64,000 nucleotides of DNA from RGIG3701 sp030530205 (GCA_030530205.1 JAUMVK010000005.1:1-64000), one strand, 5' to 3'. Numbered from the stretch's first letter, positions 17,821 to 26,338 are shown. Notes: generated by a model not told the origin, from the letters alone. A program made the numbers and translations.

Positions 17821-18010
17821 GGAGTGCGGCAATACAGAAGCCGAAGGCTTCCTTTGCCGCTTTCACTTTAGTGACCAGAAATTTTAACGTTGAAAAAGAG
17901 TTTTCACGTGGGAAACATCCCGCGCGCTTTAGCGGCAAACGCCTCTTCGAGGCGGATTGCCGCAAGGGAAAGCGGTGAATGTCGCTTGCGCGACTGTATC
18001 ACCGCACTCC
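17821..18010. mobile_element. MITE-like element with terminal inverted repeats
   Basis: About 190 bases bounded by GGAGTGCGGCAATACAG at the left and the inverse of GGAGTGCGGTGATACAG at the right (15 of 17 bases match). The interior is rich in short inverted units such as AAGCCGAAGGCTT and GCCTCTTCGAGGC and has no convincing ORF. It fills the gap between two convergent genes. The right end is only 3 bases from the prepilin-like gene's stop. Confidence 0.65.
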
Positions 18011-18013
18011 AAA

Positions 18014-19018
18014 TTAATCCGGAAGTGTGACGGGTTTCCCGTCGTTGCGCTGGCTCAGGTACATATTCAGCTCGGCGTCGATCGAATAAGAAAGCCTGTG
18101 GACCGACCCGTCGCACATCGAAATCCCGAACGCACCGGCATGGGTCGAGCCAAAGGCGTGGTCACGCCGGTAATTTGCCCGGTCCTGCAAGGGAACGTTC
18201 GCTCTTACACAGGTCACGCAGTTGTCTGTGTCCGCGCCGCGGTAAATATAAATATTGTCATTTGTGCCACCGCAAATCTCGTACTCGTTAGACGGCATAT
18301 ACTTCTCGCCGATCATATACGTGTTTGTAGTTCCGTCACGGATCTCGCCCATCTTGATGCCGCTGTGCTTGAACAGGGTACCGTTTGAATCCTTGCACTG
18401 GGGAAGACTGTTCCAGTTGAAATTCTTCGCAGCCGCGACCGAACTCGGCTCGTACGTGGCGTTCGCCCAGACGTTATTTCCGTAGTTGCAGGAGTAGTCG
18501 CCCTTGCAGTAGTTTCCACCTGGTGTGTATTTACAGTTCGCAACGTACTGGCTTTCCATCAGGATCGGGTAGAGTTTTGCCGAGCGGCGGGAAGGGCAGA
18601 ACCAGGTGTTTACGACGGTTTGGGCACGGATGTGAGAACCATCACACTGTTCAATCGTTTTGGCCGAGACCTGACCATCCGCGCCGAGCTGGTACAGTGC
18701 GTTTTGTTCGAGGAACGGGAGAATGGCGTAGGCCCACGACCCCGGCTGCTCGGGCCCCATGCCATTGTCGGGATCGCCTTCCCAATAGGGGGTCCAGCCG
18801 GCGGAGGGGAGTTTCTGACAGTTGCTTTCGTGGTTGAGACAGGCAAGACCGATTTGCTTCAGGTTATTTCCACACTGCATCTGCCGCGCGGCTTCACGTG
18901 CCTGCTGTACTGCCGGGAGAAGGAGCCCCACCAACATCCCGATAATTGCGATCACGACGAGCAATTCGACCAGAGTGAAAGCTTTTTTTCGCAGAAATTT
19001 CGTTCGATTGCTGTTCAA
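18014..19018 (-). CDS. DUF1559 prepilin-like exported protein
   Basis: Member of the large DUF1559/H-X9-DG family that is greatly expanded in planctomycetes. The N-terminus has a class III signal and methylation helix (KKAFTLVELLVVIAIIGMLVGLLLPAVQQARE) as in type IV pilin and type II secretion pseudopilins, followed by the DUF1559 domain and the hallmark HAGAFGISMCDG near the C-terminus (H, nine residues, DG). It should be processed by a prepilin peptidase and assemble in or on the envelope. The start is a TTG; AGGAGGGG on the minus strand ends about five bases before it, which supports this choice. No secretion ATPase gene is nearby. Confidence 0.9.
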   Translation of the reverse strand: MNSNRTKFLRKKAFTLVELLVVIAIIGMLVGLLLPAVQQAREAARQMQCGNNLKQIGLACLNHESNCQKLPSAGWTPYWEGDPDNGMGPEQPGSWAYAILPFLEQNALYQLGADGQVSAKTIEQCDGSHIRAQTVVNTWFCPSRRSAKLYPILMESQYVANCKYTPGGNYCKGDYSCNYGNNVWANATYEPSSVAAAKNFNWNSLPQCKDSNGTLFKHSGIKMGEIRDGTTNTYMIGEKYMPSNEYEICGGTNDNIYIYRGADTDNCVTCVRANVPLQDRANYRRDHAFGSTHAGAFGISMCDGSVHRLSYSIDAELNMYLSQRNDGKPVTLPD

Positions 19019-19066
19019 AGTCCCCTCCTTTGAGTCAGTAAAAACAACATAATTAATCTAATACGA

Positions 19067-19096
19067 TTAGTTTAAACCAAAAAAACAAAAAGTCAA
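19067..19096 (-). promoter_or_regulatory. Candidate promoter of the DUF1559 gene
   Basis: Read on the minus strand: TTGACT (19091-19096), 18-base spacer, ACTAAT (19067-19072), roughly 50 bases before the TTG start. The -10 is only 4 of 6 to consensus. Confidence 0.35.
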
Positions 19097-19226
19097 GGTT
19101 TTTTTTCTGAATTTTTAAAATTTTTTTAAAATTCTCTTTCTCCTATTTTCTCGGGAATTTTGAGGGAGAAGCGGGGTGAGAGAAATTTCTTTTTGGGAAA
19201 ATCTGATGAAAATGTTCAAATCAACA

Positions 19227-19255
19227 TTGCGAAAAAAATGAAAAATTTATAGAAT
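19227..19255 (+). promoter_or_regulatory. Promoter of RNA candidate / thioredoxin-protease leader
   Basis: TTGCGA (19227-19232), exactly 17 bases, and TAGAAT (19250-19255). Transcription should begin near 19262, more than 200 bases before the next ORF. Confidence 0.5.
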
Positions 19256-19261
19256 GGGAAA

Positions 19262-19407
19262 CACTCTGGCGCTTCCCCTGGGTGAGAGGATTCACGGAAG
19301 GACCAAGGATGGGAATTCAGTGAGTCCCGGAACCGTATTTTGACGTTTCAACCTGCTTTAGCCAGAGCGGTCGTGTGAGAAAATCAAGGATGATTTTCTT
19401 TCGTTTT
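19262..19407 (+). ncRNA. Candidate structured RNA or attenuator leader
   Basis: A promoter at 19227-19255 and an intrinsic terminator at 19379-19407 (GAAAATCA, loop AGGA, TGATTTTC, then TTTCGTTTT) bracket about 145 bases without an ORF. The segment closes on itself through a 7-base stem, CTCTGGC (19264-19270) with GCCAGAG (19361-19367), next to ACAC/GTGT, and contains inner hairpins such as GTGA...TCAC and GGGA...TCCC. I could not match it to SRP, 6S, tmRNA, RNase P or a riboswitch I know. It may be a free small RNA or a terminating leader of the gene at 19471. Confidence 0.45.
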
Positions 19408-19470
19408 GGAGCGGAAAGAGGGGGTAATATTTCTTCTCTTTCCGCCCTTTTACCTTTTGGAGTTTAATGG

Positions 19471-21156
19471 ATGAATTACTCTTCCGACAGTTCCCTCAAT
19501 CAGAAGTCTGGCGAAACCGAAATCTTTTCAGAATCCGTCCTGAAAATTCTGTTCCCGGTGTTTTTGAGTTTTTCGTTTTGCTTCGGCCCAAACGAAACTT
19601 GGGCGGCTGATGATGGAGCGGAGGAGCACTCTGTAAACCGAATGTTCTTCGGCAAACAGAAAACCTACGAAAAAACCGAAGGGCTCGCGGCTCCTCAACT
19701 GCGCAACAATGATCCGAACTCGGTCGAGAACGGAGTGGTTCTGCTCGATTTCTATAATGACGCCTGTGGTCCATGCCGTTCCATGATGCCGACGGTGAAT
19801 AATTTGGTCCAACGCGGTTACCGGGTCAGCAAAGTCAACACGGACCGTTTCCCTGATTGGGCGCAGCGGTTCAATATTACCAAAATCCCGTGTTTTGTTG
19901 TCATCGTTGACGGCAAAGAAGTCGCGCGTCAGGTGGGAGTTACGTCGGAGTCCCGGCTGGAAAATATGATCGTGCAGGCCGGCGGCTCGCCGAGACAATT
20001 CAAACAGTGTACGCCTCCGGAAGCGTCCCAGTGCAGAACGCAGGTCGCGGAATCCGCCTGGCGTGGACGTGAGACGAAACTCAGCGTTCAGGAAATCGTC
20101 GCGGGAGATTACGTCTTCCAGGATGATGGCACTTCAGGTACACGCCAGAACCAGATTGCGTCCATGGAACCGGTTCAGCCCGCTTCGAGCATCGGAACGA
20201 ATGCGAACGCAACGGTTATGCAGGTTTCTGCGGATACCAGTATGACTCGCCCTTCTGCGCAGCAAAGTATTGTCCCGGGAAACGATTCCTCCGAGATCAG
20301 GGATCAGGTCCTTTCTTCTACGGTTCGAATTCAGGTCAACAATGTTCATGGTGATATGATGGCGGAAGGAAAAGGCACGGGGACGATCATTGACTGCCGG
20401 TCCGGTCACGCTCTGGTTTTGACCTGTGGACATCTGTTTCGCGAATACCAGCCTGGCGATGTGATCAAAGTTGAAATTTTTACGGATAAAGGCATTCTGA
20501 TCGTTCAGGGCCGCTATGTGAATCACGATGAAGAACGTGATTTGGGTCTGATCAGCCTTACGGTGGACCGGCCGATTGTGACGACCCCAGTCGCGGGGCG
20601 TGAATATCGTCTTCAAAAAGGAATGCCCATCACGACCGTCGGATGTAATCTTGGCGCTGACCCCACCGTTCAGTCGGGGGTCGTTACGAATCTGAACCGT
20701 TTCCTCGGAACGCCCAATATTGAGGTTTCCGTTGTTCCGGTTCAGGGACGCAGCGGCGGTGGGCTGTTCTCACAGGACGGGAAACTTTTAGGGGTTTGTG
20801 TTGCGGCCAATATTGAGGACCAGGAAGGGCTTTTCGCGTCCTATGAAGCCATTCACGATTATTTTTGTTCTCTGAAAATGGAGCAGTTCGTTCTTTCCCC
20901 GCGTAACGAAAGTCAGCTGAATCGGATACAGAATGAAGTTGAGATCGCTCTGAATGATTTGCCTCGTCCCGAAAAAAGCATCGTAAATGAAGAACTGAAG
21001 CCGGCGGAGCCGGAAACGATTTCCATTGCCGATTCTAACACGGTGGAACCTATTATGCCCTCACCCTCACCGCGGCTGAAACCCGTTTCGATGGAGAAAC
21101 CCCTTATTGGTCTGGAATCTCCTAACTGGCCGCCAACGTGGCCGACGAAGCAGTAA
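19471..21156 (+). CDS. Exported thioredoxin-trypsin-like protease fusion
   Basis: A 561-residue two-domain protein. After a hydrophobic segment (residues ~24-46, signal peptide or anchor) comes a thioredoxin fold with active-site C99-G-P-C102 in FYNDACGPCRSM and the cis-Pro in KIPCFVV. A linker of ~90 residues leads to a trypsin/DegP-like serine protease with a full triad: His321 in TCGHLF, Asp357 in ERDLGLI and Ser428 in QGRSGGGLF. The C-terminal ~100 residues are Pro/Glu-rich and look disordered. This suggests periplasmic disulfide handling coupled to proteolysis. The upstream leader holds an RNA-like structure with a terminator, so attenuation is possible. Confidence 0.82.
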   Translation: MNYSSDSSLNQKSGETEIFSESVLKILFPVFLSFSFCFGPNETWAADDGAEEHSVNRMFFGKQKTYEKTEGLAAPQLRNNDPNSVENGVVLLDFYNDACGPCRSMMPTVNNLVQRGYRVSKVNTDRFPDWAQRFNITKIPCFVVIVDGKEVARQVGVTSESRLENMIVQAGGSPRQFKQCTPPEASQCRTQVAESAWRGRETKLSVQEIVAGDYVFQDDGTSGTRQNQIASMEPVQPASSIGTNANATVMQVSADTSMTRPSAQQSIVPGNDSSEIRDQVLSSTVRIQVNNVHGDMMAEGKGTGTIIDCRSGHALVLTCGHLFREYQPGDVIKVEIFTDKGILIVQGRYVNHDEERDLGLISLTVDRPIVTTPVAGREYRLQKGMPITTVGCNLGADPTVQSGVVTNLNRFLGTPNIEVSVVPVQGRSGGGLFSQDGKLLGVCVAANIEDQEGLFASYEAIHDYFCSLKMEQFVLSPRNESQLNRIQNEVEIALNDLPRPEKSIVNEELKPAEPETISIADSNTVEPIMPSPSPRLKPVSMEKPLIGLESPNWPPTWPTKQ

Positions 21157-21299
21157 GAGCAAAATTTGGGGGAGCGTGGTCGTTCATGGCTGCGCTTCAA
21201 AAATATTTTGAAAAATTTAAAACCTTTCTCTCAGATCCTGCATATAAAATATTGCCAACATTATATAATCAGTTTATTTTAACTTTCAAGGAGAACTCC

Positions 21300-22796
21300 A
21301 TGTTCAAAACTTTCTCGCGGATTTCCGCTTGTGCCGCCCTGGCTGCCAGTTTATTCCTTTCCTCGGCTGCCAGCGCTCAGGATTTAGTTGTCACGATTCC
21401 CAGCCTGAATGACGTTCAGACAAAAGTTTCGGCGATTGCCGGGAAGATCAATCCGAGTTACACGCTGCTCGTCAATATGACGCTTGGCCAGTCTGCCGCT
21501 TTTGGTATTGACCCGTCCAAACCGATCGCGATTTATGCCGATTCAAACGAAAATGGTTTTTCTGTCACAGGTTTCGTTCCGGTGAAGAGTCAGAAAATGT
21601 TCGACTCCCAGCTTGAAGCGTTGAAGGAAAAGGGACAGATCCCGGAATTGAAAGTTGAATCCAAAGACGGTTACTCGATCCTGCTTTTCAATCAGGAATC
21701 GGCTGGCGATATTCCGCAGATTGACGCTCCGAAAACCGTGAATCTCAAGATGAACCCGAAAGTCCTCATTCCGATTCTTGACCAGCAGATCGCAGCCGCC
21801 GAGCTTCTGCAGGACGATGCGGAAAAAGAAACCAAGAAGGTCAATCTGGAACGTATGAAGCGGAACATGGAACAGATGGAGGAAATCACGTTCTCTCTCG
21901 ACGCTTCGGAATCCGGTGATATGGCTGTCTCGTTTGGCGCAAAACCAGCCGAGGGAACAGAAATCGCCCAGAATTATGCCAACACGGAAAAACTCACCAC
22001 ATCAGTTCTTGGTGGTTTCTTTGACAAAAAAGCCCCCTTTGCCGCCCAATTCCTGGGAACGTTCGATGAGAACAACCGCAAAGACCTGGTCGAATTCTTG
22101 ACTTCCAGCGACAAATTCCCGAAAGAACTCGCTGATGTCATTCTGAAGGCGATGGAAGTTGAAAAATTCAATTTGGCGTGCTCCTTCTACCCGGATAAAC
22201 TTGGTGTTCAAGGCATTTTGGCCATGGGAATCGCGAACGGTGATAAAATCAACGCTGCGATTGAAAAAGCGATTGGCAAGATGGATAAGGATGCCGGTAT
22301 TCAGGGTAAAGCGAACGCAGGCACGATCGGGAAATCCATTACCGTCCACGAATTTTCCTTCGAGAATGAAGGCGAAACCAAAAACCTGGCAGTTGCCGTT
22401 CATCCGAAGTACCTCTTCCTCGCGGTGGCTCCGCTTGGTGAATCCGCTGTGGATTACCTCAAAGTCGCTTTCAAAGAAAAAGGTCTTAAACCCTCTGAAG
22501 TGAAGAAAAGCGCTCAGGTCCATTTCAACATGGAACTGATTTCCTCTCTGGCGAACCTGGCTGGTGCCAAAGAAGAAATCGATTATGTTGGTGACGTGAA
22601 TTACGTTGGTGGCTTCGCGAATGGTCAGTTCAATGGAACTGTCAAAATCAACGGAGATCTGTTTGAAACCATCGGAAAAATTATCGAAGCCTCGACTGCT
22701 GGCGGCGATGATGACGATGATGATCTCTTCGGTGACGATGATGATGACGACGACACGACCGAAGCGCTCGATCCGCCGGCTGATGACAAAGAGTGA
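21300..22796 (+). CDS. Exported protein of unknown function with Asp-rich tail
   Basis: I do not recognise the family with certainty. The 498-residue protein starts with a signal peptide (MFKTFSRISACAALAASLFLSSAASAQ) and has an AAGGAG sequence before ATG 21300, which decides the start over the longer frame. The mature part is alpha/beta with repeated patterns of the DUF3352-like type (long strands separated by Lys/Glu-rich helices, e.g. residues ~185-230) and no cysteine-based or hydrolase motif that I can see. The last ~30 residues are almost pure Asp (DDDDDDLFGDDDDDDD), which could bind calcium or other cations. A strong terminator follows at 22850. Confidence 0.7.
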   Translation: MFKTFSRISACAALAASLFLSSAASAQDLVVTIPSLNDVQTKVSAIAGKINPSYTLLVNMTLGQSAAFGIDPSKPIAIYADSNENGFSVTGFVPVKSQKMFDSQLEALKEKGQIPELKVESKDGYSILLFNQESAGDIPQIDAPKTVNLKMNPKVLIPILDQQIAAAELLQDDAEKETKKVNLERMKRNMEQMEEITFSLDASESGDMAVSFGAKPAEGTEIAQNYANTEKLTTSVLGGFFDKKAPFAAQFLGTFDENNRKDLVEFLTSSDKFPKELADVILKAMEVEKFNLACSFYPDKLGVQGILAMGIANGDKINAAIEKAIGKMDKDAGIQGKANAGTIGKSITVHEFSFENEGETKNLAVAVHPKYLFLAVAPLGESAVDYLKVAFKEKGLKPSEVKKSAQVHFNMELISSLANLAGAKEEIDYVGDVNYVGGFANGQFNGTVKINGDLFETIGKIIEASTAGGDDDDDDLFGDDDDDDDTTEALDPPADDKE

Positions 22797-22849
22797 TTTT
22801 TGAGATTCAGGGCCTCATTTGGCTTGGGGCCCTCGCTGAGAATTGGAAT

Positions 22850-22886
22850 GGAAGCCTCACAAAACGTGGGGCTTCCGTTTTTTTTT
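22850..22886 (+). terminator. Rho-independent terminator
   Basis: Eleven-base stem GGAAGCCTCAC / GTGGGGCTTCC with one G-T wobble, a 5-base loop and a run of nine T. It ends the transcript of the Asp-tail protein and abuts the convergent nagB stop. Confidence 0.85.
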
Positions 22887-23623
22887 CACCCGCAGGATTC
22901 CGAATCGAGGAAAAGGGCCGCGGAGGCGTGGCGGCGCATGATCCCGCACGGGAGTTTCTCGGAGATTTCCCTCTCGGTCAAAAGTCGCGTGACGGCGTCC
23001 CGTTTTGTCGCGGCAGGAACCGTGCAGACGAGATGCGCACAGCGGAAAAGCGTCGGGATCGTCAGCGTCATGGCGTGGGTCGGAACGTCCGCCAGCGTCG
23101 CGAAGCAGCCGTCGTTGACCTGTTGCTGACGGCAAACCTGGTCCAGTTCCACCACTTTGACCGTTTTCGGGTCGTTGAAGTCGGCGACCCACGGGTCGTT
23201 GAACGCGATGTGGCCGTTCTCGCCGATCCCGAGGCAGCAAATGTCGATCGGGGCCTCGTTCAGCGCGGCGGCGTAGCTTTCCGGCTCCTTCAGGTAATGC
23301 ACCGACTTGAACGGGACGAGCCCGAACAGACGGTCACGCAGGAAATTCCCGAAGCCCTGCGGAGCGGCCGGGTCCAGACCGACGTACTCGTCCATGTGGA
23401 AGGCGTGGATCCGTTCCCACGGAATGTTCGGCGAGTGGGCGAGATGCCACAAAACCTCGTTCTGGGACGGCGCGGCAGCGAAAATCATGCGGAGTTCCGC
23501 CTTTTGTGCGAGCATGGCGCGGATCAATCCTTCACAATACGACGCGGCAGCGAGTCCCATGCTTTCGCGGTCCGAATACGCCCGCCAGGCGAGCAGGTCC
23601 TTTTTACCCGATTTGAGCAGCAT
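22886..23623 (-). CDS. nagB: Glucosamine-6-phosphate deaminase
   Basis: Converts glucosamine 6-phosphate to fructose 6-phosphate and ammonia in amino sugar use. Family motifs are present: substrate loop FAAAPSQNEVL, catalytic region FHMDEYVGLDP, the signature GIGENGHIAFNDP, and PTHAMTLTIPTL near the allosteric region. Length (245 residues) is normal for the short NagB group. It is a single gene facing a divergent promoter for terC. No nagA is adjacent, so it may also feed envelope sugar metabolism. Confidence 0.93.
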   Translation of the reverse strand: MLLKSGKKDLLAWRAYSDRESMGLAAASYCEGLIRAMLAQKAELRMIFAAAPSQNEVLWHLAHSPNIPWERIHAFHMDEYVGLDPAAPQGFGNFLRDRLFGLVPFKSVHYLKEPESYAAALNEAPIDICCLGIGENGHIAFNDPWVADFNDPKTVKVVELDQVCRQQQVNDGCFATLADVPTHAMTLTIPTLFRCAHLVCTVPAATKRDAVTRLLTEREISEKLPCGIMRRHASAALFLDSESCG

Positions 23624-23708
23624 TTTTGGTTCCTTTCTTTTAAGCGGTCAGAGGAACAGGGATTTCTTAAATCATAGCACAAAACACCGATTTGTAAACC
23701 CCCCCGTC

Positions 23709-23737
23709 TTGACAAAAGATGAAAAATCAGTTATACT
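23709..23737 (+). promoter_or_regulatory. Strong sigma-70 promoter upstream of terC
   Basis: TTGACA (23709-23714), 17-base spacer, TATACT (23732-23737): full -35 consensus and 5 of 6 at -10. The terC ATG is about 255 bases downstream, beyond an apparent insertion. Confidence 0.8.
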
Positions 23738-23757
23738 AAAGCCTCATATTACTCCGT

Positions 23758-23974
23758 GGACCATATCCCTTGAGTGTCAATTTAGGGGACGACGCTTCCA
23801 GCGTCGTTTTTAAAGGCCCCCTCCTTGAGGGGGCTGGCTCGCGCAGCGAGACTGGGGGAGTTACGTGAACGCGCCTTTTATCTCCCCCCGGCGCTAACGC
23901 GCCACCCCCCTCAAAGAGGGTGGCTTTCAACGACGCTGGAAGCGTCGTCCCCACAAAACAAGGGACCATATCCC
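23758..23974. repeat. Repeat insertion in the terC leader, flanked by 12-base direct repeats
   Basis: GGACCATATCCC occurs at 23758-23769 and again at 23963-23974. Between them lie two inverted R1 hairpin units (23785-23807 and 23929-23952) enclosing GC-rich inverted segments (CCCCCTCCTTGAGGGGG; CCCCCCTCAAAGAGGG). The direct repeats look like a duplicated target site around an inserted element or composite of repeat hairpins. Confidence 0.7.
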
Positions 23975-23991
23975 CGATACAGGAACAAAAA

Positions 23992-25020
23992 ATGGGAATT
24001 ATATGGCTTTGGATCGGCTTTTTCGCCCTGGTATTTTTCATGCTTGCGCTCGATTTGGGCGTTTTTAACCGCAAAGTACATGTGATGAGCATCGGCGAGG
24101 CGCTGAAGTGGACGGCGCTCTGGATCGCTGTGGCTCTTCTTTTCAATGTCGGAGTCTATTTCATCTATGAGCACAATCTTTTCGGGATTGCCGGGATGTT
24201 CCACGAATCCGGGACCCACTGCGGGAAGACCGCTTTTTGTGAGTTCCTGACCGGGTACCTCGTGGAAAAGTCGCTTTCGCTCGACAACATTTTCGTCATC
24301 AGCCTGATCTTCTCGTCGTTCGGCGTGCCGCAGATCTACCAGCACCGTGTGCTGTTCTGGGGGATCCTCAGCGCTCTTGTTTTACGTGGTGTGATGATCG
24401 GCCTGGGCGCGGCAATGATCGAACGCTTTGACTGGATGATCTACGTTTTTGCCGGCCTGCTGTTCTTCACGGCCCTGAAGATGATGTTCGGTTCCCACGA
24501 AGAGGCGGACCCGAAGAAAAACCTGGTGGTTCGTCTGACGAAGAAAATCTTCCCGGTTCACGACCGAATTCTGAACGAGTACTTTTTTGAGCGCATCGAC
24601 GGCCGCTGGTTCGCGTCGCCGCTGCTTCTGGCGCTTTTCGTGATCGAGACGAGCGACGTCATTTTCGCGGTCGATTCCATCCCCGCCATCTTCGGGATCA
24701 CGCACGACCCGTTCATCGTTTTCACGTCGAACATTTTCGCGCTTCTGGGCCTGCGTTCGCTCTACTTCGCGCTGGCGGCGATGATCACGAAATTCCGTTT
24801 CCTGAAAGCGAGCCTGATCGTGATCCTGCTTTACGTCAGCGCCAAGATGATTTTTGCCGGTTACTTCAAGGAGAGGATCCACGGGTACGAAATTTGGGGA
24901 ATGAGCGGCGGCGACCTGCTGACGCTCATCTCGCTGGGAGTGATCGTCGGCGTGATGGCGATCGGGATCCTCCTCTCGCTGATGTTCCCGGCCAAGGCTC
25001 CTTCTGGCGAAATCGCTTAG
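23992..25020 (+). CDS. terC: TerC-family integral membrane protein
   Basis: A polytopic inner-membrane protein of the TerC/Alx family, linked to tellurite resistance and metal (especially Mn2+) efflux during protein secretion. About nine hydrophobic helices are visible. Conserved charged motifs lie in membrane segments: SLSLDNIFVISLIF, RVLFWGILSALVLRG and IETSDVIFAVDSIPAIF. The start MGIIWLWIGFF (ATG 23992, preceded by AGGA) is chosen because the longer frame would translate repeat DNA. Transcription probably starts at the 23709 promoter, giving a long structured leader that could affect expression. Confidence 0.9.
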   Translation: MGIIWLWIGFFALVFFMLALDLGVFNRKVHVMSIGEALKWTALWIAVALLFNVGVYFIYEHNLFGIAGMFHESGTHCGKTAFCEFLTGYLVEKSLSLDNIFVISLIFSSFGVPQIYQHRVLFWGILSALVLRGVMIGLGAAMIERFDWMIYVFAGLLFFTALKMMFGSHEEADPKKNLVVRLTKKIFPVHDRILNEYFFERIDGRWFASPLLLALFVIETSDVIFAVDSIPAIFGITHDPFIVFTSNIFALLGLRSLYFALAAMITKFRFLKASLIVILLYVSAKMIFAGYFKERIHGYEIWGMSGGDLLTLISLGVIVGVMAIGILLSLMFPAKAPSGEIA

Positions 25021-25100
25021 GCGAGCGGCGGGCTTTTTGCCCGCTGTAACCGGCGAGCAGGGGGGGCTTTTTGCCCGCTGCAAACCGGCGAGCAGGGAGC
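25021..25100 (+). terminator. Tandem GCGGGC hairpins after terC
   Basis: Two near-identical units, each ending CTTTTTGCCCGCTG, follow the terC stop. The first forms GCGGGC-TTTTT-GCCCGC. The T run is in the loop, not after the stem, so classical termination is uncertain. Confidence 0.4.
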
Positions 25101-25135
25101 GGGATGCCCCCGAAACTTCCGCAAAACCTGGCGTC

Positions 25136-26338
25136 TTAAACCTCCGTGCCGTTTTGATCAGGAGATGGATTTTCCGCCTGCTTTTTGCCGAAAAACTTGC
25201 GCACGGCCGCCACGATGAAAGCGACTCCGACGACCAGTTGGACCAGCAAGGTCCGAAAGTCGTTCATCTGCTTTTTCCGGCAATTTATCAGATTTTTCTT
25301 CGCGTCGTCATTCCCCAGATCTGCGGCTTTCTGGAACCATTCTTTTGCCTTCCCGATGTCTTTTTTCACGCCGAAACCATTAAAGTAGCAAGCGCCCAAA
25401 CTGTTCTGGGCCTCCGGGCATCCCTGATCCGCTGATTTCCGGAACCATTTGAAGGCCTCGGCATAATTTTGGGGCACTCCTTTCCCAAGATAGTAACAGG
25501 ACCCCAAATTATTTTGAGCCAGAGCGTAGCCCTGTTCTGCCCCTTTCTGGTACCACTTGACGGCCTCGGCATAATTTTGCTCAACTCCCTCTCCCTCTTC
25601 GAAGCAGACTCCCAAATTATATTGTGCCTGAGCGCAATCCTGCTCGGCAGCAACCTGATACCAGCCGACAGCCAGTGAGGAATCCTGCTTGATCCCAATA
25701 CCTTCATCATAACAGATTCCCAGATTAAACTGCGCCAACGCGTCCCCCTGATCCGCCGCTTTGCGGAATAATTCGACCGCTTTCGAAGGGTCCCTTTCGA
25801 CCCCGATTCCTTCCAGATAGCAGGTCCCCAGATTGTTTTGAGCCTCCGGGCAGTTCTGTTCGACGGCTTTGCGATACCACTCGACGGCTTGTTTCAGATC
25901 CTGCTCAACCCCATCACCTTCTTCGTAACAACTGCCTAAAATATTTTGGGCGTCCGCTTCTCCCTGTTCGGCGCCCAGTCGCGCCCACTTGAGGGCCTCC
26001 GCATGGTTTTGTTCAACGCCCTCCCCATTATAATAACAAACGCTCAAAATGCTCTGCGCGGCCGCGAACCCCTGTTCGGCCGACTTTTGGAAACACTCAA
26101 TGGCCTTGGTCCAATCCTGTTCGACGCCGTCGCCTTGCACGTAGCGGCAGCCCAAAAGGTACTGCGATGCGGCGTCACCTGCTTCGGCCATTTCTTTGAA
26201 GAAATCGACGGAAACCTCCTCGTCCGGGGCTTCTTCCTGTGCTTCTTCCTGCGCCTGAACCGGGCCGGTCAGAATTAACGCTCCGAAAAGAACGGCAAAA
26301 ACAAAAAACAAAGGGACGATAAAACGGGCTTTTTTCAT
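25136..26338 (-). CDS. Exported Sel1-repeat protein with C-terminal membrane segment
   Basis: A protein of about 400 residues with a signal peptide (MKKARFIVPLFFVFAVLFGALILTG...VQA) and about nine Sel1-like repeats of ~36 residues, each with the pattern A-Q-x-x-L-G-x-C-Y-x-x-G-x-G-V-x-x-D/N-x-x-x-A. A hydrophobic segment near the C-terminus (LLVQLVVGVAFIVAAVRKF) should anchor it. Sel1 repeats mediate protein-protein contacts. The start is set at MKKARFI (26338). Its repeats resemble those at 30736 and 32127, so the three are paralogues. Confidence 0.83.
   Translation of the reverse strand: MKKARFIVPLFFVFAVLFGALILTGPVQAQEEAQEEAPDEEVSVDFFKEMAEAGDAASQYLLGCRYVQGDGVEQDWTKAIECFQKSAEQGFAAAQSILSVCYYNGEGVEQNHAEALKWARLGAEQGEADAQNILGSCYEEGDGVEQDLKQAVEWYRKAVEQNCPEAQNNLGTCYLEGIGVERDPSKAVELFRKAADQGDALAQFNLGICYDEGIGIKQDSSLAVGWYQVAAEQDCAQAQYNLGVCFEEGEGVEQNYAEAVKWYQKGAEQGYALAQNNLGSCYYLGKGVPQNYAEAFKWFRKSADQGCPEAQNSLGACYFNGFGVKKDIGKAKEWFQKAADLGNDDAKKNLINCRKKQMNDFRTLLVQLVVGVAFIVAAVRKFFGKKQAENPSPDQNGTEV

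Noticed and set aside
15823..17832. 669-codon minus-strand ORF over the beta-helix gene
   Set aside because: The plus-strand gene has a signal peptide and beta-helix coils. The antisense frame is Arg-rich and featureless.
19262..19378. Match of the RNA candidate to SRP RNA (GGAAGG seen) or 6S RNA
   Set aside because: The SRP GGAA loop needs the paired AGCAG segment, which is absent, and the length and bulge of 6S do not fit. Left as an orphan RNA.
23307..23813. ORF ending in GRRFQRRF, also seen near 56640 as RGRRFQRRL
   Set aside because: The shared peptide is just a translation of the R1 hairpin repeat, not a conserved protein motif.
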